A DNA stretch of 64,000 nt from Sporothrix humicola. Lineage: Eukaryota; Ascomycota; Sordariomycetes; Ophiostomatales; Ophiostomataceae. The position numbers were made by a program, and so were the translations under genes. The DNA lies in NCBI GenBank assembly GCA_021396245.1, contig WNYE01000059.1, forward strand, positions 186,001 to 250,000, read 5' to 3'. Shown here piece by piece: positions 1 through 12,207 of the stretch (its first letter is position 1; each line of letters opens with the position of its first letter). The notes beneath the pieces are model-generated. The model saw only the letters and a program-made list of their open reading frames with translations, searched no databases and was not told the DNA's origin.

Positions 1-3000
1 GAAAGGACGTTTAGATTCGAATTAATTAATTTATTTTTAAATTTAAAAGTTTATTAAAAGTTATACTTTTTTTAAAATAAGTGTCGTGACGTACGGTTAA
101 TTTATATATAATAAAACTAAATGTTTTTTTAACCTTCGCGTTACTTTTATTTATTTTTTTATTTATATAAAATAAATGTATTTATTATACCGGCGGTAAA
201 AGTTAATATAAACTTGCGATATTATAATGTTTAAATTCGTTAACTTAAAAAAAGGGTTATTAATAATAATTTATAAATATAAATAAAACTTTTATATATC
301 GTTAAAATTATATATTTTTTATATATATTTATATTTTTATACCTTATTTAACTATATATAATACTTCTTTAACGTATCCTTGTAATTTAACCTTTTCGAC
401 GTAACTTAACTTAACGTTCGACGCCGTTTTATTTTATTATAATATTTTACACTCCGACTAACTTTATAACTTTAACGGGTATATTTAAAGAATACCTTCG
501 ACCACCATTAACTTTTTTATTATTTTTTATTATAAATAAAGATTAACCGTTTATTTTAAAAAAGAACGGTTACGGCGTAAAAGTACCGTTTAAAAAAATT
601 TTATATTCGTAAAAATTTAAATAAAAAAAAGTATACCGAATATAACGGATATAAATAAGTCGAGTATTTTATTAATATTAATAAAGTTATATACTTATTA
701 CTTAATTAAACGACGATAAAGTTTAATTATATTAAGTAGTATTAACGAAGGTTATAGTTTAAGACGACTCGGTTTAGTTAAAAGCGATAACGAGCTTTTC
801 GTTTATTTATTTTATTTATATAATTAAGTAAACTTTTTATTATAAGTATTATTTAGTTACCGTTACTTTATTTTATATCGAAAACTTTTTTAAATTTGGT
901 CTTCTATTAAGTATATTAAACAACGATATCTCCGCGTACACTTAAATACTAAACGATAAAAAAATTAACATTTACGGTGTTATCGAGGTAATACGGAGGT
1001 TTAATATTACTTTTACAAAAAATATAATTAAATACGTTTTATTTAAACTTTTAAAAGGAGTCGCCCGGTACTTTCGGTAAACGGTAAATAAAGAATATAA
1101 ACACTTGTTAGTACTAATAAAGTGGATAGTTTTATTATAAATTATTTTAGTACGTTTTTTCCTTTGTCCGTTTATTAAAAACGAATAAAATAAAGCTAAT
1201 AATATTTAAACTACCGACGCCGATATTACGAAAACGTTAATAACGCTTTATCGCTTTCTTAATTTACTTTATCTCGAAACTATACCAAGTGTATTTACAA
1301 AGTTAATCAAAGCGATTTATAACCGGTTAAATAAAATATAAATGGCTATTTTTTAAAAGTTACTCACCGTTAAAAAAGCCACCTACGAGTCGGTATAAAG
1401 TTTAAAAAACGATATACGAAATAAATTATATTAAATTTATTTACTTTAAACGGTTTTTAAAAAAGTTTATAGTAATACTAACGGATTTTTATAAAAACTT
1501 AATATAAACCGAACAGTAAACGAAAACTTAATTAATTTTAACGACCTTTTAAAAGTCGATATAAAAACGGTACCGTTATACGGATTAAACGTTAAGGTTA
1601 CGAAAACTTTTATATTCGAAACGTTAGTTTTAATATTAAATTCGGACTTAAAATTAAACTACGTTTACGACAACGTACTTATTAAGTTTATAAAAAAAAT
1701 TAATTTAATATTTACATTAAAATTAAACGACGTATACAACGATATACTTATTGAGGTTACGAAAGTTAATAAAATATTACCTTAAGACTTATTAAACAAT
1801 TTTCTTTACGAAACAATATTTATTTACCTTTTTCGTTAATATAAACTTTTATTTACTTTATATTTTACTACGTTTACAAGCTAATATATCCGTAACAAAC
1901 TTAAATACATTACGATACCGAAACTTTTTTAAAGGTTAAACAATATATTATCGATATTTATTTATAAGTAAAAAAAAACGTAAGTATATTATAAGTATAT
2001 AAAAATATAAATAATATTTATCGAAAGTAAAAAACGGTATAAGTAAATAAAAAGGTAACTACGTAAAGTAAAAAACGGAGATAATATTAAGTTGTACCTT
2101 TTAATATTAGTTTACTACGAACGGGTTCTTAACCGGATAAAGCGAATAACTACTCTTACTTACGGTAACTTTTTAAAAAACTTTATTCGCCACTTAAACG
2201 ATAACTTAAGTTACGTTTAGTAAAGGGTTATATAAAAAAATATAATTTTTTTTTTCCGACGTGTAACTGTTTATAACTTTAGTATTTTTTAGTCCGTATA
2301 TACTTAGTTAAAGTTTATCGTCGAAAAAACGTTACTTAACCTTTTAACGAATTTTATTTCGAATATTTTTTAATAAGCTTAATTACGGGGCCGTTTATAC
2401 GAAACTAACAACGGGTGCGTGTAAAAGGCTTTTTATACGAGTGTTACACTATTAAAGTATTTAAAAAAAAAATATAAAATAATATAAAAATAAACGGAGA
2501 AAAAAGTTAGTTTATATTTTAACTTTATAATATAACGGAGGTTATATATTAAATCCACGGATTGTATTTTTAATAAATCTTTATTATTAATTTAAGTTTT
2601 ATCCGTTACTTATATTTTAACATTATAAAAACGAATATAAACGTAAAGTTCGTATTCGCCGCACCGTATAATTTACACTTATAATTCGTTTATAACTAAA
2701 ACCGATAATATGATAAATTAAAGTATAACGGCGAAAAATTTATATACGTGTAAATATAAGTGGAGATTATCCGTATTTATATTAGTTACGAGAACGATAA
2801 TATTAATAAACGACGTAAAGTATCTCGATATTAAGTAAAAAAAAATTTAAAACCGGAATTATTAATATAAAGTATTTACTTGGTCTTATTATTATATAAG
2901 TAATATTAATACGGTTAATTATTATATTAAATAAAAGTTTTTTATAAGTAAAAATATTTTCTTTTTACTCCGTTATCGGTTACCGTCTTTTTTTTAATAA

Positions 3001-6000
3001 TAACTAAGTATAATTTAAACTTTAATATAAAATATTCTTTATAAACCCACCGCACTAAAGTTAAAGTAAAAGTACTTTACTTTTGTATTTTACCCTGAAA
3101 AGTACCTTTACGCACTAACTTGCTCCCCGTAAATCTTTCTTTTAATAACCTTTCTTTTTAAACTTTAAACGTTGTCACTTATTAGTTTTTCGATTACTTT
3201 TTTTTTAAAGACGAAAACGTTAAAAATTACTTAAGTTTAATTCTTTTATAAAAGTTTCTTTCGTTCGGCGATATTTTATTTTAATTTTTTAAAAAGATTA
3301 TTTTACTTTACAAGATTATTCCGAGTATAAATAATATACTAATATAAAAAAAAAAAAAATCGTATTACTTATAAATATTACGTTCTTTAAACGAAATAAA
3401 TAAAATACAAAATAAACATTAACGTACACGGTAAAGATACTTCGGGTTTATTAGCTCGACGAAAAAATAATTTTAAAAAAAAATTTACGTATTCGGCGGG
3501 TAATAACGTTTCTTATAATTATTACGGGTATTTTTATTATTTTTATTAGTTTTTAAAATCTTTTTAATTTTTAAAATCTTTTATATTATTTAAAATATAA
3601 AATTAGTTTAACGAGTATATTTTTTTCCGATACAAACGTTTTTAAAAACGTTTTTAACTTTAAATAATAAGTTAATAAATAAAAACGACCATATAAATAC
3701 CGTTTTATTTTAAATTATATCGAAACCTACGCTTTTTTCGTAAATCGTAAAGATAACTTTTTTTAAACAATAAAATACGTAAGACTTATAACTTTTCTTT
3801 ACTTACGAATTTATTAATTCGTTCACTTTATACGTTATTAAAAGATTTTATTTATACGTAATACTCGTTTAATACAAAGTTATATTTACTTTTTTTTATA
3901 CGTTATATAATAAATACTTTATAATTTATAATTAAAAGTCTCGTACTAATAAATTAAACCGAAAAAGTTTTACTTTATCCTTTATACAAGCCTCGAAAAA
4001 AGTAATATATTATATATAACTTTCTCGTTTAATTTAATTATCCGAGAAAAACTATATTAATTAACACAACGTTTACTTAATAAAATACTCGGAAATAACG
4101 GCTTTATAAACACGTCGTTTATAATTAATTATAACGACTTTAAGTTAAATAATATTATTATTAATATTAATAGTAACATTTAAAAGTATATTAATTATAA
4201 AGTATAGTTAAACATTAACGTTAGTTCCGTCTATTTACTTTTTTATATTAAATAATAGTATTATTAACTAAACTTTTACGGTATTAATCTTTATCGCTCG
4301 CGCCGTGGGACCTCCCTACTTTTTATAACCGTCTTTAAGTTTTTATAACCCGTACACTACGGTTTATAAAAATAAATAAGTAACGTAAATATAAAGTTTA
4401 TATCCGTTACGCCGCGGTGGTGTTTACGTCCGGAGATTAATTAATTTACGCGTTATAGTTTAACTATTAAGAACCGACTTAATTAATTAAGGTTTAACGA
4501 CGAAGGATTTATACGTTTTTACGTATAATATAAATAAAGACCCGTTTGTATTTATATCGGCCGTGAATAAAAGTTAATGTTAGTGGGTAACGTAAAGATT
4601 TTAATATTATTAATAAATAAAATAAAAACTAAAATTAATAAAACTTCGAATATAAAGTGTTTTTTTACTTCGTTATTATATATTATATTAAATACGGTTA
4701 GTTAACGTCCCGATAAATAAAAGTTTTATATATAAAATAAAAGTATATTCTTTTTACTTTGTCGTCGGTTACTTTTTATAAGTTTTTACAGTTATTAAGT
4801 ATAACCCGAACTTTAAATTAAAATATACCCGTTTACGTAAATATTCCATTATTAAATTCTTTTACAATACATTTATTAACGAACTAAGTTCTTTTTATTT
4901 TTTTATAAAGTATCGTTAGACGTAAAAAGTTAACTATAAAGGCCAAAGGTTATAGTTAAGTACGATTTCTTTTTATTTTAAACTAATATTAACGGTGGAC
5001 TTAACTTCGTTATATTTTTACTTTTTTAATTATATCTTTACACTACTATATAAATATTGTTCGAAAATATATTTTATACACTTATTTAATAATATACTTA
5101 ACGGTATATAAATAATCCGAGTATAAATATTTTAACTATATAAATGGAAAGTAAAGCGTACCGTTTATAAGTATTATTTTAAATAAAAAAAATATATTAA
5201 AAGAATAATAAAAGTTATTAATATATTATAAGGTTACTTCGAGTTTATAAACCCGGCGAAACGACATTTTATACTTTAAATATAAAACTCTTTACACGGC
5301 GAATTACAACGTACTTTATTATACTTTTAAATTTTTATAATATTTTTCCTCGTGTCGACGACGATAAATATACTATAACATTATGTTTTCGGTCTTTATA
5401 AGACAAAGTTACATTATTTTTTATACTTTTTTTTAAATCGAATATATTAACTGTTGAGTAAAAAAGTTATAATAAAAAAATAAAATATATTTTTATTTAT
5501 TTTTTAATAAAAGTGAAAAATAAATTTATATGTATATAAGTTAAGCCGAAGGGTAACCACTTAGTTTAGCCGCCCGTTTAAAGAGTTTTTTAAAGGGGTT
5601 ATAAACGACACTATTAAAAAAACCGTAAAACTTATTATTAAAGTATTTATACACGGAAGGTACAGGTTATATTAATTTTAAATTTATCGCCGGGTTTACT
5701 TTGAATTACACGATACTTTTAAATAGTTGTATAAATATTACGTACGTTAAGGTTATAAAACGTAATTTAATATTTAATAAAACGGGTAAAATTTATAGGT
5801 TTCTTAGTGTTTTTAACTAAGGGAGAGATAAACGAAACGACTATCTGCCGGTTCTTTTTATTAAGTTAACATTTTGTTTTTTTATTTATTTTAACTAATA
5901 CGTAATAACTTATAAATAAAAAGTTATAATTTAAAAAAAAAAAAAAAAAAAAAAGGGTATTATATAACGGAGGTACTTTGTAAAAAACTTTTTAAAATAT

Positions 6001-7600
6001 AAAAAAACGACTATTTCCCGTTATAAATAACAAAAAAAATAAATAAAAAAACAAAAAAAATAAACCTTTAAAATATCGCCGTCTTTAATCATCGATCTTA
6101 TCTAAAATTAAATACTTCGTGTACGGTATTATAAAGTAAAACTTACCTTAACTTTTATAACCCGTTACAATATTAACCTTAATATATTAACTTTTTTTTT
6201 TTATTTTTTTTCTCCGATTACTTTTTTTAACCATTAACCCACGGACGTTACTCCTTTAACTTTTAAGCTGAGTAATTTTAAACGTCTTATACTATTTATT
6301 TATAAAAAGTAAAAATACCTTAAAAAATATAAAATTAGTTTTAAAAGTTTTTAATATTTTTATTAAAATTCGCCGAGAAATATAATTACTCGTTCGTTTT
6401 TATATTTATTTTTTTATTTTATTTTTTTTTTTACTCGATCGTTGTTTTTATTTCCTGGCCCCGTCCTTTTTTTAACTTATACTTTAATAACCTTCGACTA
6501 AAGTGACTTGTTTATTATTATAATAAAATAACGTTTCTTTATTAAAAAAAATATAATATTTTTAAAATCGTTTAACGATACGAGAAAGAGTAAAATAAAT
6601 ATTTTTAATTTTTTTAACGGCGACGTAAATAACGATACTAAATATAACTAATTCGTATTATTACCACCGTAACATTTTAATACTTTAACTTATAAATTAA
6701 TTATAAAAAGTAAAATAATATTACTTATAAAAAGATTAGTTTTATTAACACTTAACGTTACACTTAACGACGGATAAGGACGAATTTTTACAAATAAATT
6801 AAACTATAATAAGACACCGGGAAAGAATACTACGGTAAAAGGAAACTTTACGGTATTAAAGAAACGTATAAAAACGTTTTTGTAAAAATTTATTTAAACT
6901 TATAAGTATAACTTTTATAAAGTTAAAAAGTAATTAAAGGACTATAAGTATAAACTCGATAACGTTAAAAAGTAATTAAAAGATTATATTAAAAATTTAA
7001 AAAATAATATTAAGGTATTAAAAAAAATAAATAATAAATTATTACGACTTTAAGTTAAGTTTAACGGAAGTCTTTTAAACTATATCGATATTACGGAAAT
7101 AAACGGGAATATAAAAAAAGGTTAAACAGTGTAATTACGCGGAAGGGACGAGTGGAGTATAAGATTAAGTTTTTAAATTTATTTAATTAAAAATATTAAC
7201 TACTATGTTCGGTACAGTAAATTATAGTAAGAATAAAATACTATATTATATATTAAAACAACGGGATCGTACTTTTTAACGAAGAATAATAATATTTTAC
7301 GTAACTTTATATTTAAAATTTATTAATTATTAAATAATTTAATTAAATATATAAAATAATAAATCGTATTATAATTATAACCGGTCTTTAAATACTATTA
7401 TTTACTATTAACTAAAGGTGTATACTAATTTATAATATTAAAAAGAAAAGTGAATATAAAAAAGTTTATATTTTCGTAGTATACTTTTCCTTCGATGTCG
7501 TCTTTTACATTCTGCCCGTTTATTTCATATAATAAAATAATTATTTATCTTCCTTTTACATTCGATTAACTTTCTTTACCTCTTTCTAACATTAGTTTAC
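1..7600. repeat. RIP-mutated AT-rich block (left)
   Basis: The block is extremely AT-rich. CA and TG dinucleotides are nearly absent, TA is very frequent and CG dinucleotides persist. This is what C-to-T change in CpA context on both strands (RIP) leaves behind. No reading frame of useful length is open and I recognise no intact gene. The block ends sharply between about 7,480 and 7,700, where normal coding composition begins. It most likely consists of old transposon copies, but the mutations are too dense to name the families by eye. Confidence 0.9.
2761..5300. repeat. Two diverged RIP-mutated copies of one element
   Basis: Segments around 2,761-3,480 and 4,560-5,290 share matching landmarks in the same order. 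TACGGTTA followed by a run ending ATAAAAGTTTT and TTCTTTTTACT occurs near 2,915 and 4,694. TACTTCG(G/A)GTTTAT followed by a CGACGAAA-like run occurs near 3,440 and 5,238. The distance between landmarks is similar in both (about 525 and 545 bp), so these are probably two copies of one repeat, about 1.8 kb apart. The family is not identified. Confidence 0.5.
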
Positions 7601-7699
7601 GGACAATTCTAATCTTATCTTACTTTCATCATTTACCACAATAGATGCCACGATTTTACTACGTACCCATCTCGAACTGCTCTTAAAAGTTTTACAAAG

Positions 7700-10296
7700 A
7701 TGTCGACTTCGGTAAGCATCCGTCCCGTAGATGTGTTAACAACGGACTTGTCACGGTTAACCACACTGTCTTAAAGGAACTTCGCGATAAGTACGAGATT
7801 GGCGACAAAATTCGCTCTTGCTCGTCCGGCGATGTTTACTTGGGCACGCATATCATTTCTGGCGAGAAGGTCGCCATAAAGATCAAGAACAAGAAACACA
7901 TGTTGGAATATGATTACCGCGTTCACTGGGAGCTTACTGGCTGTGTCGGTATCCCCGTCGCCCACTGGTTTGGCGCCGAGAACAATGATAACGATGCTAT
8001 GGTGTTTGACCTCTTGGGACAGAATTTGGAGGACCGGTTCAACTCCTCCAACCGCCAATTCTCGTTGAAGACAATCCTTTTGTTGTTTGACCAGCTTATT
8101 TCCCGCTTCGAGTCCATCCACGCCAGGTCCTTTATTCACCGCAACGTTAAACCCAACAACTTCCTCTTAAGCAACGGCAAGTACGGAAACCAGGTTCATC
8201 TTATCAACTATAGGTGGGCCAAGAAGTACAGAGACAAACACCACCGCCACATACCATTGTGTAATGGGAAGAAACCGGTGTGCTCCCTTTACGCTTCCGT
8301 CAATACGCATGAGGGCTACGAGCAGTCCCGCCGTGACGACTTGGAGAGTCTGGGCTACGTTATGCTTTATTTTCACCTGGGCCGTCTGCCTTGGCAAGGT
8401 GTGAAGGACCGCGACAGAATTAAAAGTATGAAGATGACCGTTTCAACTGGTGAACACTACGGTAATTTACCCGAGTTTTCAACTTACCTCGGGTATACTC
8501 GCTCGCTCCGTTTCGACGAAAAGCCCGACTACAACTACCTGCGGACAATTTTCCGCGACCTCTTCGTCCGAAAGGGCTTTCAGAATGACTACTTCTTTGA
8601 CTGGACTGCTTACGAGTACATGAGGAACGGTCAGGCAGTCGACGAAGACGCGGTCGCCGGTATCTACAGGACTATGGGACCCTGGGAAGAACGATGTATG
8701 AAGGTTTGCTGGGACGACCAAGACAACAACCTCCCACTGGAAGACAGCCAGCTGCGGGAATACTCGACAGTCCACGGCACACTATTTGACAAATACTACG
8801 ACTTTATACTTCTCTCCCAGCACCCGTCAGTCTCGCCGGCCACCAGTCGCTTTGCCCAAGTCTACTACGTACCCGTGCGGATGTGGGACCATGGTGTCGA
8901 GGGACTTTTGAAGCTTTTGCGTCGCCATCTCCCTGGGTCTCTTGATCATATGCTCACGTTTATCTACAAGGCCTACTCAATGTTTGCAAACCTCTACGAG
9001 ACCGTCCCAGTATTCAAACACAAATGGTCCGTGTGCTTGGGCGACTTGTCACAATACCTGATGGCGACCGAGCATGGGAACCAGAACCTTCGCGACGCCT
9101 GGGCGGCTAACTCCCGCCGCTGGTACTCTATGGCCTCTAATTGGGCGCCGACCACCGGTCTTTGTTATCACAACTATGCCATTGTTGCTCGGCCTGATGG
9201 CACCGCTCAGCTGTCCCACTATGTCAAGAGCCTTTGTGTCGCCGATCCTTTCGCCTACACCTTGCAAACCATCGAGATTCTTCTGGATCAAATCCTTGAC
9301 AACGACACGGACTTGGCGAAGCGCGTATTGCCGGTTGAACTCGCCTTTCTCAAGGCACACGCAATTCTCTTCAGGTTTGATCTCAAGCCGACGCCTGATT
9401 TTAAGCCGGCTGTTTCGTTGCTTTTGGCAGGTCTTGTCACCTCTTCCCATGACTTTGTCACCTCTTCCCGTAACTGTACTCGGGTCGGTTTGCATATGGC
9501 TATTATAAACAGCTGCGCTTTCCTAAACTATGGCCGATACGACAACGCTTTGAAGAAGATGTTGCACGAGAAGGCTGTAGAACGCAGCCTTAAGGGGGAC
9601 GACAACGATGCCGGGTCTTCGTTGAGAGACAAGCTCCCCAATTTGATTCCAGCAGCTGTCGATCTCGACATGCTCGTGAACCTGAGGCCGGTGCAGGAGC
9701 TTGTTACGCAGGTTGACCGAGCGGTCTTCTTACAAGTGGGCGATGCCAATTGGCACGGGTACATCCATGCGCGCCTCGTGTGGATACTGTGTATGGCTCG
9801 TCACGGGACAATGGTCTACGTTGAACGTGGATTCCCATGGGAGGAGCTCGTCGCGACGCTCAATGCAATTCGGACCTGCACAAGCAATGAGAGGGTGGAG
9901 GAAGATATCTGTCCGCAGGCTCCCGTCGACAAGAAGTCGGGGGAGTTTTGGCGGCAGCAGCATGCACTGGCCGCGGCTGGCGACAGCAACCCCTTTGCTA
10001 CTACGAAAGTTCCCATGGAAGCCCCGAATGTGAGCGTCCCGCCTCCGCCACCCGTTAACAGCGGTAAACCGTTGCCGGACGATCGGCTCTTGCAGGGCTT
10101 GATTTGGGTAGAACCAAATTTCCCTTCAGGACGGTTCCCAAACACGGAGTCGGTTGACAACGGAGAGCCGCTGGAAACTGACGAGATGCGTGAAAGGCGC
10201 AAAGAACGTGTTCTGTCGGTGGCATACCGTGTAGCAAATCTAAATGTCGGAATGACCTACAATTCTGTCACACGTCGTTTCACCTTGATGTTTTAG
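7700..10296 (+). CDS. CK1-like pseudokinase fused to Est1-type domain
   Basis: Two-exon model: 7700-7711 (MSTS), intron 7712-7776 (GTAAGC...AAG), exon 7777-10296; 843 aa. No in-frame ATG is available in exon 2 upstream of the kinase homology, so the short first exon is the best start. Residues ~8-300 follow casein kinase 1: VAIK lysine at ~39, KPxN-FLL, AKKYRD, and the RRDDLESLGY and LPWQG blocks. Key catalytic positions are changed. The glycine loop reads RSCSSGDVY, HRD is HRN (Asn ~127), and DFG is NYR (Asn ~148). Phosphotransfer is therefore unlikely and this is inferred to be a pseudokinase. Residues ~340-843 match the fungal Est1-type DNA/RNA-binding (SMG5/6/7-like helical) family: SQHPS, MLTFIY, CLGDL, RRWYSMAS, APTTG, YHxxAIxARP, SLCV. 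The frame is open across the join, so the fusion is seen directly; its function (RNA decay, telomere or other) is unknown. Confidence 0.85.
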
Positions 10297-10867
10297 CGTG
10301 GCACAAATGCAAAGGCGCTTTCCAAGTGCAACTGAATTTGATAAATATCGACCAGGCTAGGGAGTTTTTTTTCTTTTTTTTTGGAATAGGAGTGCGAGAG
10401 TGTAATAACTGAACAAGATGGAAGTATGTGTGGGGTAGGGTTGGATATAAGCATTATGAAGACCCCGCCGCAGCCATTGAAAACATCGGTGATCTAGATA
10501 GGTGAATGATAATAAGTCGGCGAGAATCAACGATAGAACTGTGTTACAAGCAAAAGGTAAACAACTCTGATGTCTGTGTCGGCCAGCGGAAGACACAAGA
10601 CGGGTTCTGATGTGCAAAATAAGTCCAAAAAAGTTCAATCAGATGAGAAGGCTGGGTTTTAAGTCTGCGGGAAGAAAAGTCCTTTTGTGAACTTCGCAAA
10701 GGTCGGCGGCGACACCATAGGTGTGTGCTCTTGGTCTTGGGCAGAGCCAAGCACATGCATGTGCATGTGCAGTGAGCTGGCGCTCCCGGCTTACTGCGCT
10801 GAAAGGAGAGGGGCATGTAGCTTTAACAGAAAAAGAGGCACCGGCGATCCACTTACTAAAACGGATA
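10297..10867. other. Non-coding stretch after pseudokinase gene
   Basis: I see no gene here. The stretch has mixed composition and holds the presumed 3' UTR of the upstream gene, a T-rich run at about 10,366-10,381, and a short GCATGTGCATGTGC alternating tract near 10,756. Confidence 0.5.
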
Positions 10868-11032
10868 GTGTTATACCAGCCGAAAAACCTCATTGACGTC
10901 CCTGCAAATCACGACACGGCTTTGGGGGCCAAGCACGGGCGAAGCACAGCCTGGCACAGGCGCTAAGCAGGCCTGCAAAGGCCTACACAGGTGTGCACGC
11001 CTGTGCACTGTCTGCGCCACAGCAAGTATGTG
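10868..11032 (+). repeat. Dispersed repeat R1, copy 1
   Basis: This copy is about 75-80% identical by eye to 17,764-17,950. Shared blocks include CTGCAAATCACGAC, CGGCTTTGGG, CTGGCACAGGCG and CACAGGTGTGCA. It is rich in GCACAGGC-type words and contains no coding frame. Both copies lie within 1 kb of a related solo LTR (11,103 and 17,273) but on opposite sides of it, so they are probably separate fragments of one larger element or of neighbouring insertions. Confidence 0.7.
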
Positions 11033-11102
11033 CACGCTTATACGTATAAAGCTCTAAGCATACGGCCTCATCTATTAACGAGGGACCCAAAATGTGGAAA
11101 CG

Positions 11103-11430
11103 TGTTACAAAGGCCCTTCCCAGGAGATAGGTAACTCTGCTAGGTCATCAGGCTAGGGGAGTTTATGTTCTTGAATTAAGACTGCGAGAAGGTATAATGG
11201 TCGAACAATAAGAACACGTCTAAGGGGTTGGTGTGTGGTGATTGTATGCAATGAGGGCACAGGAATACAGGTCCATGGAGGGTTTTATTTCAGACAATCG
11301 GTAGCGACTGAGTCTTCTATCTAGAGTTCTGGGAGGAAGCCTCAGTCTTATATATCTATCAAATCTCATTTCCGCATGAGGTTTCCCGTTTAAGGTCGTA
11401 TGATATTCTTTGCGCAAGCCTCATCTTGCT
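11103..11430 (+). repeat. Solo LTR-like copy, family 1 (copy A)
   Basis: It starts TGTTAC and shares ordered blocks with 17,273-17,500 and with the reverse strand of 35,112-35,618. These include CAGGCTAGGGGAG, GGTCGAA(C)AATA, AATGAGGGCACAGGAATA and, with the third copy, CAGACAATCGGTAGCGACT. TGTTAC...-type termini and the lack of coding suggest a long terminal repeat of a retrotransposon. Copy A is not heavily RIP-mutated. Confidence 0.65.
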
Positions 11431-11800
11431 ACGTATAACGGTCCAAGGGCCCAGTGATGGCTCGGCCAGGGCCCGAGCCGGAGACCCGGCTCGCCAGGGG
11501 GGCCTACGGACCTCTAAACAGGACGCCGGAGCACTCGGTGGCTCGAGACGAGTGACTAAGGACCCACTATCCCTAAACTAGCCACGAGTATAATATCACT
11601 CGCTTGATCGGTCTTCTTTTTCTTCTTTCTTTTCTCCTTCTTCTGTATCTTAATTCCTTCGTTAGATGGGACAATTTGACTCCCTGGGCTTTGTCAGACA
11701 CTCCTCCTGCATACCCCTTATAATTCTCTTTTTATACGCAAAGCGTCTCTTCTTAAGTAGGACTTGACGCGGTAGGTACACAAGTTAACTCCTTTAATTT
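11431..11800 (+). repeat. LTR-like fragment, family 2 (copy F)
   Basis: It begins TATAACGGTCCAAGGGCCC, matching TGTAACGGGCCAAGGGCCC at 40,756. Like that copy it then runs through GGCC-rich hairpin-forming sequence into a long TTCTTC-rich tract and TTCGTTAGAT(G/A)GGACA. This order is typical of fungal Gypsy-type LTRs. It abuts family-1 copy A, so the two insertions are nested or adjacent. Confidence 0.6.
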
Positions 11801-12207
11801 ATATTATTATATATAAAGTTCCTTCAAGTAAAGATAATCTCGTTAACGCCCTACCTTAGTAATACACTTCGGGGCGGCAATTGTTTTGAGGTAAGTCTAG
11901 ATGATTCTCGTAAACTCGACAGTTTTCCATCATCCCTCTGCACGTGCCTGGTCACGTTCTCCGGTCTCCATCTGACATCCTTCGGCAAGGAGTGCATCAT
12001 GATGTCGTAGCGTTTCACTTGGTTTTGTTTTTGTTATCTGGACATGGGAGTGAAAAAAGAAATCTGGACCTGATGTTGAAAATCCAGAGACTTATCATAC
12101 CAGAGACGGTATTAAATTGTAGGCGTATAGAAACAGTTCTGTGTATAAATGGAATTACAGCACACAAGACATCTGCGAAGCTCTCTCTGCAATTCTCTAA
12201 GCCTCTA
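11801..12207. other. Spacer downstream of Clr5-ankyrin gene
   Basis: There is no convincing gene here. The stretch contains an AT-rich part (11,795-11,850) and sequence that is probably 3' UTR of the minus-strand ankyrin gene ending at 12,208. Confidence 0.45.
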
